Shown here: piece after piece, positions 28,101 through 36,377 of the stretch
Position numbering within the stretch: the stretch's first letter is position 1
Layout: the number at the start of each line of letters is the position of its first letter
DNA from: Pseudomonas gozinkensis
GTDB taxonomy: Bacteria; Pseudomonadota; Gammaproteobacteria; Pseudomonadales; Pseudomonadaceae
NCBI RefSeq assembly: GCF_014863585.1
Contig: NZ_CP062253.1
Span: 1,576,501-1,640,500, forward strand
Length of the DNA: 64,000 bases
Direction: 5' to 3'
Program-made: the position numbers and the translations under genes
Notes under the pieces: model-generated
Databases searched by the model: none
The model's input: the letters and a program-made list of their open reading frames with translations, nothing else
What the model was told of the DNA's origin: nothing

Positions 28101-29171
28101 ATGTTCAAAGTGTTGCGCGACTGGATTCAGCGCTACTTCTCCGATGAAGAAGCCGTAGTGCTGGCGGTGCTGCTGTTTCTCGCCTTCACCGCTGTACTGA
28201 CGCTTGGCGGAATGCTCGCGCCGGTACTGGCCGGGATGGTGCTGGCGTACCTGATGCAAGGGCTGGTGGTCACGCTCGAACGCCTGCGCGTGCCCGGTGG
28301 TGCGGCGGTCGGTCTGGTGTTTGCGCTGTTCATGGGCGTGCTGATGGTGTTCATCGTCGTGGTGCTGCCGCTGCTCTGGCATCAGTTGATCACGCTGTTC
28401 AACGAATTGCCGGGCATGCTTGCCAAGTGGCAATCGCTGCTGCTGTTGCTGCCGGAGCGCTATCCGCATCTGGTCTCCGACGAGCAGGTGCTGCAAGCGA
28501 TCGAAGCGGCGCGCGGCGAGATCGGCAAGTTCGGCCAGTGGGCGCTGACGTTCTCGTTGTCGAGCCTGCCGCTGCTGGTGAACATCATGATCTACCTGGT
28601 GCTGGTGCCGATCCTGGTGTTCTTCTTCCTCAAGGACCGGGTAATGATCGGCGAATGGGTGCGCGGCTATTTGCCGCGTGAGCGGGCGTTGATCACCCGA
28701 GTTGCCGAGGAAATGAACCGGCAGATCGCCAACTACATTCGCGGCAAAGTCATCGAGATCGTGATTTGTGGCGGCGTGACCTACATTGCGTTCGTCGCGC
28801 TGGGGCTCAACTATGCGGCGCTGCTGGCTCTGTTGGTCGGCGTGTCGGTGGTGGTGCCCTATGTCGGGGCGGTGGTGGTGACCGTGCCGGTGTTGCTGAT
28901 TGCGCTGTTCCAGTGGGGCTGGAGCGATCAGTTCATCTATCTGATGGCGGTCTACGGGATCATTCAGACCCTGGACGGCAACGTGCTGGTGCCGTTGCTG
29001 TTTTCCGAAGCGGTCAACCTGCACCCGGTAGCGATCATCTGCGCGGTGCTGTTGTTCGGCGGGTTGTGGGGATTCTGGGGAGTGTTCTTCGCGATTCCGC
29101 TGGCGACGCTGTTCAAGGCTGTACTCGATGCCTGGCCCCGCAAGGAGCCGGTGGTGGCGCCGCTGCTTTGA
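28101..29171 (+). CDS. AI-2E/PerM-family transporter
   Basis: A 356-residue inner-membrane protein with about eight helices, matching the AI-2E (PerM/YfgO) family; LNYAALLALLVGVSVVVPYVGA and the QTLDGNVLVPLLFSE loop are the conserved C-terminal signatures. AAGGAAAA precedes the ATG at 28101. Members include autoinducer exporters and Na+/H+ antiporters, so the substrate is unknown. Confidence 0.88.
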   Translation: MFKVLRDWIQRYFSDEEAVVLAVLLFLAFTAVLTLGGMLAPVLAGMVLAYLMQGLVVTLERLRVPGGAAVGLVFALFMGVLMVFIVVVLPLLWHQLITLFNELPGMLAKWQSLLLLLPERYPHLVSDEQVLQAIEAARGEIGKFGQWALTFSLSSLPLLVNIMIYLVLVPILVFFFLKDRVMIGEWVRGYLPRERALITRVAEEMNRQIANYIRGKVIEIVICGGVTYIAFVALGLNYAALLALLVGVSVVVPYVGAVVVTVPVLLIALFQWGWSDQFIYLMAVYGIIQTLDGNVLVPLLFSEAVNLHPVAIICAVLLFGGLWGFWGVFFAIPLATLFKAVLDAWPRKEPVVAPLL

Positions 29172-29181
29172 GAATGAACTG

Positions 29182-29199
29182 GCGCCCGCAAGGGCGCCG
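29182..29199. other. Perfect GC stem-loop between convergent genes
   Basis: A 7-bp stem (GGCGCCC / GGGCGCC) with a GCAA tetraloop lies in the 34-nt gap between the transporter and bcp. No T-run follows, so it is a stable 3'-end hairpin rather than a classic terminator. Confidence 0.5.
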
Positions 29200-29205
29200 A
29201 CAGCA

Positions 29206-29679
29206 TCAGGCCTTGTTCAGCGCCTGAGCAGCAGCCAGCACAGCATCCACATGTCCTGGCACCTTCACGCCGCGCCATTCCTGACGCAATACACCGTTCT
29301 TGTCGATCAGGAAGGTGCTGCGATCAACGCCCAGGTATTCCTTGCCGTAGAGCTTTTTCAGCTTGATCACGTCGAACAACTGGCAGACGGCTTCGTCCTT
29401 GTCGCTGATCAGCTCGAACGGAAACTCCTGCTTGCACTTGAAGTTCTCGTGGGACTTCAGGCTGTCGCGGGAGATGCCGAAGATTTCCGTGTTGGCAGCC
29501 TTGAACGCCGCGTACTGATCGCGAAAGCCCTGGCCTTCGGTCGTGCAGCCCGGGGTGCTGTCCTTCGGATAGAAGTAGATCACCACTTGCTTGCCCTTGA
29601 GGGCCGACAGGCTGACAGTCTGCCCGCTGGTGGCAGGTGCTTCGAAATCCGTAACCGGTTGGTCGATGACAACGGCCAT
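29206..29679 (-). CDS. bcp: Thioredoxin-dependent peroxiredoxin Bcp
   Basis: A 157-residue peroxiredoxin (PrxQ/BCP group) that reduces hydroperoxides. The peroxidatic Cys45 lies in PKDSTPGCTTE. The usual resolving Cys five residues on is replaced by Gln50; remaining Cys are near residues 84 and 101, so it is probably an atypical or 1-Cys form. It begins 10 nt after gcvR and is probably co-transcribed with it. Confidence 0.93.
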   Translation of the reverse strand: MAVVIDQPVTDFEAPATSGQTVSLSALKGKQVVIYFYPKDSTPGCTTEGQGFRDQYAAFKAANTEIFGISRDSLKSHENFKCKQEFPFELISDKDEAVCQLFDVIKLKKLYGKEYLGVDRSTFLIDKNGVLRQEWRGVKVPGHVDAVLAAAQALNKA

Positions 29680-29689
29680 GAAAGCTTCC

Positions 29690-30250
29690 TTACATTGGGT
29701 TCTGTGGGCGCCAAGGTTCGATCAGTGCATCCAGGTTCATGGCGTCGGCGAAATCCAGGAACTGGTCGCGCAGCCAGCTGATCTGGGTGCCGGCGGGCAG
29801 GGTCACGGTGAACGTGGCGTTAAGCATGGTGCCGCCGGTTTGCGGTGCCTGGTAGGTATCGCAGGTCAGGTTTTCCAGCTCGACGTTGTGATCCATGAAG
29901 AACTGGCACAGCTCGTTGATGATGTCCGGGCGGTACGCCGAAGACACGTAAGCCACGTATGGCAGGGCCTGTGGACGGTTTTCCAGGGCGGCGCTGCGCA
30001 CCACGTTGACGGTGAACGCATGACGCTTGGCCAGCACCGGCAGGCTGCCTTCCAGGCGAGCCAGGGCGTCCCAGCTGCCGGAGATTTCAAGCACCAATGC
30101 GCTGCACTCGCCGTGGCGGGTCAGGCGCGAGGTGACCACCGCACAGCGGTTTTCATGGCTGGCGCGGCACAGGACGTTGGTCAGCTCCATGGGATTGGCG
30201 CCGAGGGCACTGATGACAAGGAATTGTTCGCGAACTGTGGGGGTGGACAT
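29690..30250 (-). CDS. gcvR: Glycine cleavage regulator GcvR-like (double ACT domain)
   Basis: A 186-residue protein with two ACT-type ligand-binding domains and no DNA-binding domain, the GcvR layout. In E. coli GcvR binds GcvA and represses the glycine-cleavage operon when glycine is low. AGGAA lies upstream. The order gcvR-bcp divergent from dapA is widespread in gammaproteobacteria, which supports the name. Confidence 0.88.
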   Translation of the reverse strand: MSTPTVREQFLVISALGANPMELTNVLCRASHENRCAVVTSRLTRHGECSALVLEISGSWDALARLEGSLPVLAKRHAFTVNVVRSAALENRPQALPYVAYVSSAYRPDIINELCQFFMDHNVELENLTCDTYQAPQTGGTMLNATFTVTLPAGTQISWLRDQFLDFADAMNLDALIEPWRPQNPM

Positions 30251-30563
30251 GCAGCATTCCTAAAGCGATGAGCGGTCGGTAGTGAGAGGGCGTTGATTGC
30301 CGGGGCAATGACTGTCCGGAAGGCCCGATTCGTGTGGCGCTACGGCTTCATTAACAAGCAAGCGTACGGCAACGACACTGGAACGGGGCCTGGGAGGCCG
30401 AAACGGGAGACTGGAACCCGGCGTACAAGCTGATCAGTACCGATCAAAGTCTGAAGGGTAGCGAAAAGCGGCGCCAAGGGGAATGGCGGCACAGTACTTC
30501 GCTTGTGCAAGCATCTTGGCGCCAGTACCATTACCGCTCTCTTTTTCCGGCAGGAGCGGTTTC
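30251..30563. other. gcvR-dapA divergent intergenic region
   Basis: These 313 nt hold both divergent promoters. I could not pick convincing -35/-10 pairs. A GGCGCCA arm (30471 area) and a TGGCGCC arm (30519 area) about 48 nt apart form an interrupted inverted repeat. No gene was seen. Confidence 0.4.
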
Positions 30564-31442
30564 ATGATTGCGGGCAGTATGGTGGCACTGGTCACACCCA
30601 TGGATGCACAAGGGCGTCTTGACTGGGACAGCCTCAGCAAACTCGTGGACTTCCATCTCAAGAACGGCACCCATGCCATTGTCGCGGTCGGCACCACCGG
30701 CGAGTCGGCAACCCTTGATGTAGAAGAACACATCGCCGTCATCAAAGCCGTGGTCAAACAGGTTGCCGGTCGAATTCCGGTGATCGCCGGTACCGGCGCC
30801 AACTCGACCCGCGAAGCAGTCGAGCTGACCCGCAATGCCAAAGAAGCCGGCGCCGATGCCTGCCTGCTGGTAGTCCCGTACTACAACAAGCCGACCCAGG
30901 AAGGCCTGTACCAGCACTTCAAGCACATCGCCGAAGCGGTCGACATCCCACAGATTCTCTACAACGTTCCTGGCCGCACTTCCTGCGACATGCAGGCCGA
31001 GACCGTGATCCGCCTGTCCACCGTGCCGAACATCATCGGCATCAAGGAAGCGACCGGCGACCTGAAACGCGCCAAGGCGATCATCGACGGCGTGAGCAAG
31101 GACTTCATCGTGCTGTCCGGCGATGATCCGACCGCAGTCGAGCTGATCCTGCTGGGCGGCAAGGGCAACATCTCCGTCACCGCCAACGTCGCCCCGCGCG
31201 AAATGGCCGACCTGTGCGAGGCCGCGCTCAAGGGCGACGCCGAGACTGCACGGGCCATCAACGAAAAACTGATGCCGCTGCACAAGGACCTGTTCATCGA
31301 AGCCAACCCGATTCCGGTGAAGTGGGCTTTGGTCGAAATGGGCCTGATGCACCAAGGCATCCGCCTGCCGCTGACCTGGCTGAGCGCTCCTTGTCATGAA
31401 ACGCTGCGCTCGGCCCTGCGCCAGTGCAACGTCCTGGTTTAA
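30564..31442 (+). CDS. dapA: 4-hydroxy-tetrahydrodipicolinate synthase
   Basis: A 292-residue (beta/alpha)8 enzyme that condenses pyruvate with aspartate semialdehyde in lysine/diaminopimelate synthesis. The Schiff-base Lys161 is in GIKEATGD, Tyr133 in ILYNVPGR and Thr44-Thr45 in GTTGES. The start at 30564 has CAGGAGCGG upstream. It is followed 17 nt later by bamC, the conserved dapA-bamC order. Confidence 0.96.
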   Translation: MIAGSMVALVTPMDAQGRLDWDSLSKLVDFHLKNGTHAIVAVGTTGESATLDVEEHIAVIKAVVKQVAGRIPVIAGTGANSTREAVELTRNAKEAGADACLLVVPYYNKPTQEGLYQHFKHIAEAVDIPQILYNVPGRTSCDMQAETVIRLSTVPNIIGIKEATGDLKRAKAIIDGVSKDFIVLSGDDPTAVELILLGGKGNISVTANVAPREMADLCEAALKGDAETARAINEKLMPLHKDLFIEANPIPVKWALVEMGLMHQGIRLPLTWLSAPCHETLRSALRQCNVLV

Positions 31443-31459
31443 TTGAGGAAGTACAACGC

Positions 31460-32575
31460 ATGAAGCGAATGGCCGGACTTTCCGCACTTGCCTTGATTAT
31501 CTCCAGCACCAGTGGCTGCGGATGGATCTGGGGCCCGGAAGGTTATTTCCGTGACCGTGGTAGCGATTACCTGGAAGCGCAACAGACTGCACCGATGCAA
31601 CTGCCACCGGACGTCAGCACCTCCAAGCGCCTGGATCCGCTGCTGCCGATCCCGCGCAACGTGGCCGACGACACCGCCAAGGGTGAATACATCGTTCCGC
31701 GTCCTCAGCCGCTGTCGGCCGTTGCCGACGCCAGCGACTACTCGCTGCAAAAGAGCGGTGATTCGCGTTGGGTCATGGCCCAGCACCCACCGGCCGAAGT
31801 CTGGCCAGTGGCGGTGCAATACTTCCAGGACAACGGTTTCCGTCTGGATGAACAGCGCCCGCAAACCGGCGAATTCACCACCACCTGGCAGCATTCCGAC
31901 GAACTGTCCGCCGCCATGGCCAAGCGCCTGAGCGCCGCCGGCGTCAGCACCGACAGCGAAACCCGCGTGCGGGTGCGCATCGAGCCAGGCGTGCAGCGCA
32001 ACACCAGTGAAGTCTACGTGGTCAGCGCCGAGCGTCCTGCCGGCAGCACCGCCAATGTCGATTTCACCAACCGTTCGGTCAACACCGGTCTCGACGCTGC
32101 GCTGGTCGACGACATGCTCGCGAGCATGAGCCGTACCTCCGAGAAGGGTGGTTCGGTGTCGATGCTGGCTTCGCGTGATTTCGACACCCCGAGCCGTGTC
32201 AGCCTGAGCGAAGACGGCAGCGGCAACCCGGTACTGAACGTCGGTACGGACCTGGATCGTGCCTGGTCGAGCGTCGGTCGTGCGCTGGAGCAGGGCGAAT
32301 GGCGTGTTGAAGACATCAACCGCAGCCTGGGCCTCTACTACATCAACTTGTCCGAGAAGGCCGAGAAGAAAGACGAGAAGCCTGGTTTCTTCAGCAGCCT
32401 GTTCGGCAGCGCGCCGACCAAGGAAGAAGTTGAAGCCCGTGCCGAGCGTTATCAGGTTCGCCTGAGCAAGGTTGGCGAGAACGTTCAGGTGACCGTCGAG
32501 AAAAACATCAACACCGTTGCGCCGGCGGATGTGGCTCGCAAAGTGTTGAGCGTGATTCAGGACAACCTGGGCTGA
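31460..32575 (+). CDS. bamC: Outer-membrane assembly lipoprotein BamC
   Basis: A 371-residue lipoprotein: lipobox STSGC at about 15-19, the unstructured BamD-binding N-terminal segment with RYxVP-like SKRLDPLLPIP, then two helix-grip domains. It is a subunit of the BAM complex that inserts beta-barrel proteins. GAGGAAG precedes the start. Confidence 0.92.
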   Translation: MKRMAGLSALALIISSTSGCGWIWGPEGYFRDRGSDYLEAQQTAPMQLPPDVSTSKRLDPLLPIPRNVADDTAKGEYIVPRPQPLSAVADASDYSLQKSGDSRWVMAQHPPAEVWPVAVQYFQDNGFRLDEQRPQTGEFTTTWQHSDELSAAMAKRLSAAGVSTDSETRVRVRIEPGVQRNTSEVYVVSAERPAGSTANVDFTNRSVNTGLDAALVDDMLASMSRTSEKGGSVSMLASRDFDTPSRVSLSEDGSGNPVLNVGTDLDRAWSSVGRALEQGEWRVEDINRSLGLYYINLSEKAEKKDEKPGFFSSLFGSAPTKEEVEARAERYQVRLSKVGENVQVTVEKNINTVAPADVARKVLSVIQDNLG

Positions 32576-32579
32576 TCCA

Positions 32580-33338
32580 ATGCGTTTTGCCGTTCTCGGC
32601 AGCGGTAGCCAAGGGAACGGCACGCTGATCGCCAGTGCTGATACGTATGTGCTGGTGGATTGTGGTTTTTCCCTGCGGGAAACCGAAAAACGCCTGTTGC
32701 GCCTGGGTGTGAACCCGGCGCAACTGAGCGCGATACTCGTAACCCACGAACATGCCGACCACGTGCATGGCGTGGGTTTGCTGTCTCGGCGCTACAATCT
32801 GCCTGTCTACCTCAGTCGCGGCACACTGCGCGGGATGCGCAAACCGATTGAACCTGCCGGTTTCGTGACCGGTGGCGAGCAACTGCAGATCGGTGCTCTG
32901 AACATCGGGGTCATTGCCGTGGCCCATGATGCGCAGGAACCGACCCAGTATGTGTTCAGTGACGGTGAGCGGCGCTTCGGCCTGCTGACTGACCTGGGCT
33001 CTTACTGCGAGCGGGTGCTGGACGGCTATCGGGACCTCGATGCATTGATGATCGAGTCCAATCACTGTCGCGACATGCTCGCCCGTGGTCATTACCCGTA
33101 CTTTCTCAAGCAGCGGGTGGGCGGCGAGCTGGGACATTTGAACAACCATCAGGCGGCATTCCTGGTGGCGGAGTTGGGCTGGCAAGGCCTGCAACACCTG
33201 GTCCTGGCCCATCTGAGCAGCAAGAACAACCTGCCGCAGCTGGCCCGGCAATGTTTCGTCGACACCCTCGGGTGCGACCCGGACTGGCTGCAACTGGCCG
33301 ATCAAGATTCAGGGCTCGACTGGCGCCACATCGCCTAG
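32580..33338 (+). CDS. Metallo-beta-lactamase-fold hydrolase (YycJ/WalJ-like)
   Basis: A 252-residue MBL-fold enzyme. The metal motif HEHADH is near residues 59-64, with later His and Asp ligands (AHD at about 119-121; ESNHCRD near 161). WalJ relatives are DNA exonucleases, but the family also includes other hydrolases, so the substrate is open. It lies 4 nt after bamC and 28 nt before purC, so all four genes probably form one transcript. Confidence 0.85.
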   Translation: MRFAVLGSGSQGNGTLIASADTYVLVDCGFSLRETEKRLLRLGVNPAQLSAILVTHEHADHVHGVGLLSRRYNLPVYLSRGTLRGMRKPIEPAGFVTGGEQLQIGALNIGVIAVAHDAQEPTQYVFSDGERRFGLLTDLGSYCERVLDGYRDLDALMIESNHCRDMLARGHYPYFLKQRVGGELGHLNNHQAAFLVAELGWQGLQHLVLAHLSSKNNLPQLARQCFVDTLGCDPDWLQLADQDSGLDWRHIA

Positions 33339-33366
33339 CCCATCTACTTAGCAAGCGGAGCCCATC

Positions 33367-34080
33367 ATGGAAAAACGTGAAGAACTCTACCGCGGCAAAG
33401 CCAAATCGGTTTACAAGACCGACGACGCTGACCGCTTGATCCTGCTGTTTCGCAACGACACTTCGGCGTTCGACGGCAAGCGCATCGAGCAGCTCGACCG
33501 CAAAGGCATGGTGAACAACAAGTTCAACGCCTTCATCATGCAGAAACTCGAAGCGGCCGGTATTCCGACCCAGTTCGACAAGCTGCTGGCCGACAACGAA
33601 GTGCTGGTGAAAAAACTCGACATGATCCCGGTCGAGTGCGTCGTGCGTAACTACGCCGCCGGCAGCCTGGTCAAGCGTCTGGGCGTCGAGGAGGGCATGA
33701 AGCTCAACCCGTACACCTTCGAACTGTTCCTGAAGGACGACGCCAAGGGCGACCCGTTCATCAACGAATCCCACGTCGTGGCATTCGGCTGGGGCACCGC
33801 CGAGCAACTGGCGCGCATGAAAGAACTGTCGCTCAAGGTCAACGAAGTCCTGAGCAAACTGTTCGACGACGCAGGCCTCTTGCTGGTGGACTTCAAACTT
33901 GAATTCGGCGTGTTCAGCGACGGCTCCATCGTCCTGGGCGACGAGTTCAGCCCGGACGGCTGCCGTCTGTGGGACAAGGACACCAAGAAGAAGATGGACA
34001 AGGACCGCTTCCGCCAGGGCCTCGGTGACGTCATCGAAGCCTACGAAGAAGTCGCCAACCGTCTGGGCGTACCGCTTTAA
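33367..34080 (+). CDS. purC: Phosphoribosylaminoimidazole-succinocarboxamide synthase
   Basis: A 237-residue SAICAR synthetase of purine synthesis. The N-terminal [15 protein letters not shown], the ATP-site [14 protein letters not shown] and the LVDFKLEFG...[12 protein letters not shown] signatures are complete and the length is normal. A GGAG sequence lies upstream. Last gene of dapA-bamC-MBL-purC. Confidence 0.96.
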   Translation: MEKREELYRGKAKSVYKTDDADRLILLFRNDTSAFDGKRIEQLDRKGMVNNKFNAFIMQKLEAAGIPTQFDKLLADNEVLVKKLDMIPVECVVRNYAAGSLVKRLGVEEGMKLNPYTFELFLKDDAKGDPFINESHVVAFGWGTAEQLARMKELSLKVNEVLSKLFDDAGLLLVDFKLEFGVFSDGSIVLGDEFSPDGCRLWDKDTKKKMDKDRFRQGLGDVIEAYEEVANRLGVPL

Positions 34081-34125
34081 TCGACGCAAGCATCTGATAG
34101 CACGGAGAAATTTTCGAAAGAGGGT

Positions 34126-34153
34126 TTGCTTTCGGTAAAAGTGTTGTTATGAT
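34126..34153 (+). promoter_or_regulatory. Sigma-70-type promoter of tRNA-Ser
   Basis: TTGCTT (34126-34131), a 16-nt spacer and TATGAT (34148-34153) are followed by a GC-rich discriminator (GCGCGCC) and the tRNA 11 nt later, typical of a strong stable-RNA promoter. Confidence 0.65.
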
Positions 34154-34163
34154 GCGCGCCGTT

Positions 34164-34253
34164 GGAGAGATGCCAGAGTGGCCGAATGGGACGGATTCGA
34201 AATCCGTTGTACCTTCACCGGTACCTAGGGTTCGAATCCCTATCTCTCCGCCA
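34164..34253 (+). tRNA. tRNA-Ser (anticodon CGA)
   Basis: A 90-nt tRNA including encoded CCA. The acceptor arm GGAGAGA pairs with TCTCTCC. The anticodon stem ACGGA/TCCGT encloses loop TTCGAAA, giving anticodon CGA for the UCG codon. The long variable arm (GTACCTTCACCGGTAC) confirms a class II tRNA, and the T-arm GGGTTCGAATCCC is perfect. Confidence 0.96.
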
Positions 34254-34260
34254 TACATAG

Positions 34261-34297
34261 AAAAGCCCCGTAGATGAAAATCTACGGGGCTTTTTTG
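34261..34297 (+). terminator. Terminator of tRNA-Ser
   Basis: A 9-bp stem GCCCCGTAG(A)/(T)CTACGGGGC with A-run before and T-run after. Nearly the same sequence recurs at 36313-36351, inside the end of the truncated hicB gene, and a related hairpin occurs at 35355-35390. Confidence 0.9.
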
Positions 34298-34504
34298 TTT
34301 GTGCTGGGAAAGCGTAGCTGGCTATTAGAAGGCATGGGGCGGTTACCTATTGATGGAAAATAAATCAGTCCCCGTGCTCGTCGTCTGGGCCTAAGATTTA
34401 AATACCGTTACTAGGATCGTTGGATTAATCGCGAATCTCAGATTGTAATTGCCGCCCGCGTCATCATTTCGGTGGCTGAAGTAGCCCAGGGAAGTTATGT
34501 CGTA

Positions 34505-35254
34505 ATGATCAGCCGAAACGTTCCTGACAGTTGGCAAGCGCTGCAGACTGAGGTCGGCCGCATTCTTCATGAGTGTGGTTTCGACGTCGAGGTTGAGAAA
34601 AAGACTCAGGCTGTTCGGGGGGCAGTGGAGCTGGACGTTTACGCAGAGGAAACAGTTCGCGGCCGGAAGTATGCCATCGTATGTGAGTGTAAATACTGGA
34701 AGTCGCGTATCCCGCAAAACGTCGTTCACGGGTTCCGAACCGTAGTTCAGGACATCGGGGCCAATATTGGCTACATCATTTCGATGGAAGGATTTCAGTC
34801 TGGAGCTATATCCGCTAGCGACTTGACGAATTTGAAGCTCGTCACTTGGCAAGAGTTTCAGGATATCTTTGAAGAGAGTTGGTACGAAGGATTCTTCACC
34901 AACCAGATTCATGAAAGGCTGTCTAGCTTGATGACTTACGCCGAGCCATTTGCACCTACATGGTTTGAACAAATGTCGGATGAGGATAAGTCAACATACT
35001 TCGCGCTTAGGGATAAGTATGAACCGTTCGCGTGGGTAATGCAGTCGCTCGGCCCCTACAGTCGTCGTTTCAGAGCAAACCCCATTCCTCAGCTTCCTCT
35101 GCGTATGAGACTTGATGCAGACCCGACTTTAGGCACTATTCCGGCTCACATCTTGGACGAAACTGGATACAGAGAGCTCCTGGAAGCCTCCTTGGCCTAT
35201 GGCGAAGCCGCGCTTTCAGAGTTCCGAGTATTGCGGGATAGGTACACGTCCTAA
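34505..35254 (+). CDS. Mrr-like PD-(D/E)XK nuclease family protein
   Basis: A 249-residue protein. Residues about 10-110 resemble the Mrr-type restriction endonuclease domain: RGAVELDVYAEE gives the metal-binding Asp and CECKYWKSRI the E-x-K part. The C-terminal half (about 130-249) is not recognised. The start at 34505 has AGGGAAG upstream; a GTG at 34472 is the alternative. It stands alone, without a modification methylase, just after tRNA-Ser and with AT-richer DNA, so it is probably acquired. A defence role is plausible; DNA repair or housekeeping turnover are alternatives. Confidence 0.65.
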   Translation: MISRNVPDSWQALQTEVGRILHECGFDVEVEKKTQAVRGAVELDVYAEETVRGRKYAIVCECKYWKSRIPQNVVHGFRTVVQDIGANIGYIISMEGFQSGAISASDLTNLKLVTWQEFQDIFEESWYEGFFTNQIHERLSSLMTYAEPFAPTWFEQMSDEDKSTYFALRDKYEPFAWVMQSLGPYSRRFRANPIPQLPLRMRLDADPTLGTIPAHILDETGYRELLEASLAYGEAALSEFRVLRDRYTS

Positions 35255-35354
35255 CCCGCGTCAGTTCGGTTAAAGCAGGTAGGGAAATGGGGACCGCATT
35301 TATTTTTGTTCTAGTGCTATGGGTTCGACTCTGCTTTTCCTCAGTCTGTATTTG

Positions 35355-35390
35355 AAAAGCCCCGTGTCTAAACAGCAGCGGGGCTTTTTC
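35355..35390 (+). terminator. Terminator-like hairpin
   Basis: AAAAGCCCCG and CGGGGCTTTTT pair around a 14-nt loop. It follows the Mrr-like gene by about 100 nt and shares its outer stem with the tRNA-Ser terminator. Confidence 0.75.
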
Positions 35391-35423
35391 GTTTTTGCTG
35401 GAAATTGGGGTGTGACGTAATCG

Positions 35424-35714
35424 TTACTTTTCTGTGTTCAGCGTTCTTGCAGGCCTCGGCGAAACCGCCTTCATCACATCATCAACAACCGCCTTACCCA
35501 TCTCCGTCAAGAAATGCGCAGCCCAAGCATATCTGTCAGTTTCCCGGATGAACGCCGCATCTTCGGCAAGTGCTTTGGCAAGGGCCAGCAAGTCAGAAGC
35601 TTGAGCCAACGCCTGGCTGACAGGCACTCCAGCGCTGACATGAAACAACGGAATGTCGGAGCAATAGAGGAAGGGCGTAGCCCCAGCGGTTTTTTCTTCA
35701 GGTGCATCATGCAT
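35424..35714 (-). CDS. DUF3077 family protein
   Basis: A 96-residue protein of the pseudomonad DUF3077 type (FLYCSDIPLFHVSAGVPVSQALAQAS is the characteristic segment, about 16-41), otherwise helical. The start at 35714 has AAGGAG 8 nt upstream. An in-frame extension to 35978 is open but reads through a structured leader RNA and is not protein-like, so I exclude it. Function unknown. Confidence 0.75.
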   Translation of the reverse strand: MHDAPEEKTAGATPFLYCSDIPLFHVSAGVPVSQALAQASDLLALAKALAEDAAFIRETDRYAWAAHFLTEMGKAVVDDVMKAVSPRPARTLNTEK

Positions 35715-35990
35715 GTGTAACTCCTTGACTGTGAGGAGCTGCCACTTTCGTTTCCAAGCGAATGGGTGGCAGCTGTGCGCAGGTTGGAAACCGGGAGTCA
35801 AGGAGACCGGCACGCCCGAGGGCGTCCCACGCACAGCCGCCATAAAGCAAATTTGCGGGCGTAAGAAGTTGCCAGCATTTGTCAGGGGCGCTGTTGCGTG
35901 ACTCGTCGGGTTTCCAAGCCCGGCCGCTGAATAGGCAGCGACGTCTTGAGAGTATCCCGCCGAAAGAAAGGCCAACAAGGCAGCAACCGG
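35715..35990 (-). ncRNA. Structured self-complementary leader of the DUF3077 gene (C4-like)
   Basis: On the minus strand the ribosome-binding sequence AGTCAAGGAG (35721-35730) has a perfect 10-nt complement CTCCTTGACT at 35796-35805. A 9-bp hairpin (35737-35745 with 35766-35774) stands just before it. GTTTCCAA (35784-35791) can pair either with TTGGAAAC in that hairpin's loop (35750-35757) or with another copy farther upstream (35910-35917). This layout of upstream segments complementary to the start region recalls C4 antisense RNAs of phages. The complementarity is seen; the mechanism is inferred. Confidence 0.5.
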
Positions 35991-36115
35991 CCGTTATGCA
36001 CAGCTACAGCCCATTCACACGCAACTCGCGGATTCTGCCTACAAGCTCGTTTTGAGTCACCTGATTATTCTTGTCGGCGTGATGCTCAAACCCGATAACG
36101 ACCAGGAAGTACCCG

Positions 36116-36364
36116 ATGAACGTGATGAGCTACAAGGGCTTCACCGCCCGCATTGGGTACAGCGACGAGGACGGTCTTTTTGTTGGTCATATCGAAGGAA
36201 TAAAAGATGTCGTCGGTTTTCATGGCGAGTCGATCAACGAACTCCGCGAGTCATTCGAAGAAGCCGTCAAAGACTATCTGGAAACCTGCGCCCGACTCGG
36301 GCGAATAAACGAAAGCCCCGTAGCTGAAAATCTACGGGGCTTTTTCGTTTCCGATCCCGCGTAA
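36116..36364 (+). pseudogene. Truncated orphan hicB antitoxin
   Basis: The first ~63 residues (MNVMSYKGFTARIGYSDEDGLFVGHIEGI, then GFHGESINELRESFEEAVKDYLE) are a HicB N-terminal RNase-H-like domain. After CARLGR the frame runs through a terminator hairpin nearly identical to that of tRNA-Ser and stops, so the usual C-terminal DNA-binding part is missing. No hicA is seen beside it. AGGAAG precedes the start. Probably a remnant, although the 82-residue frame is open. Confidence 0.7.
36311..36351 (+). terminator. Terminator copy inside the hicB remnant
   Basis: GCCCCGTAG-CTGAAAAT-CTACGGGGC with T-run differs from the tRNA-Ser terminator (34265-34297) at one base of the stem-loop. It marks the right edge of the variable segment. 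Confidence 0.85.
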
Positions 36365-36377
36365 TCCGATACCCCAA

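Noticed and set aside
31439..32623. A 394-codon open frame antisense to bamC
   Set aside because: Composition artefact; bamC has a lipobox and family signatures.
35715..35978. N-terminal extension of the DUF3077 protein
   Set aside because: The open frame is an accident of the structured leader; a strong AAGGAG precedes the ATG at 35714.
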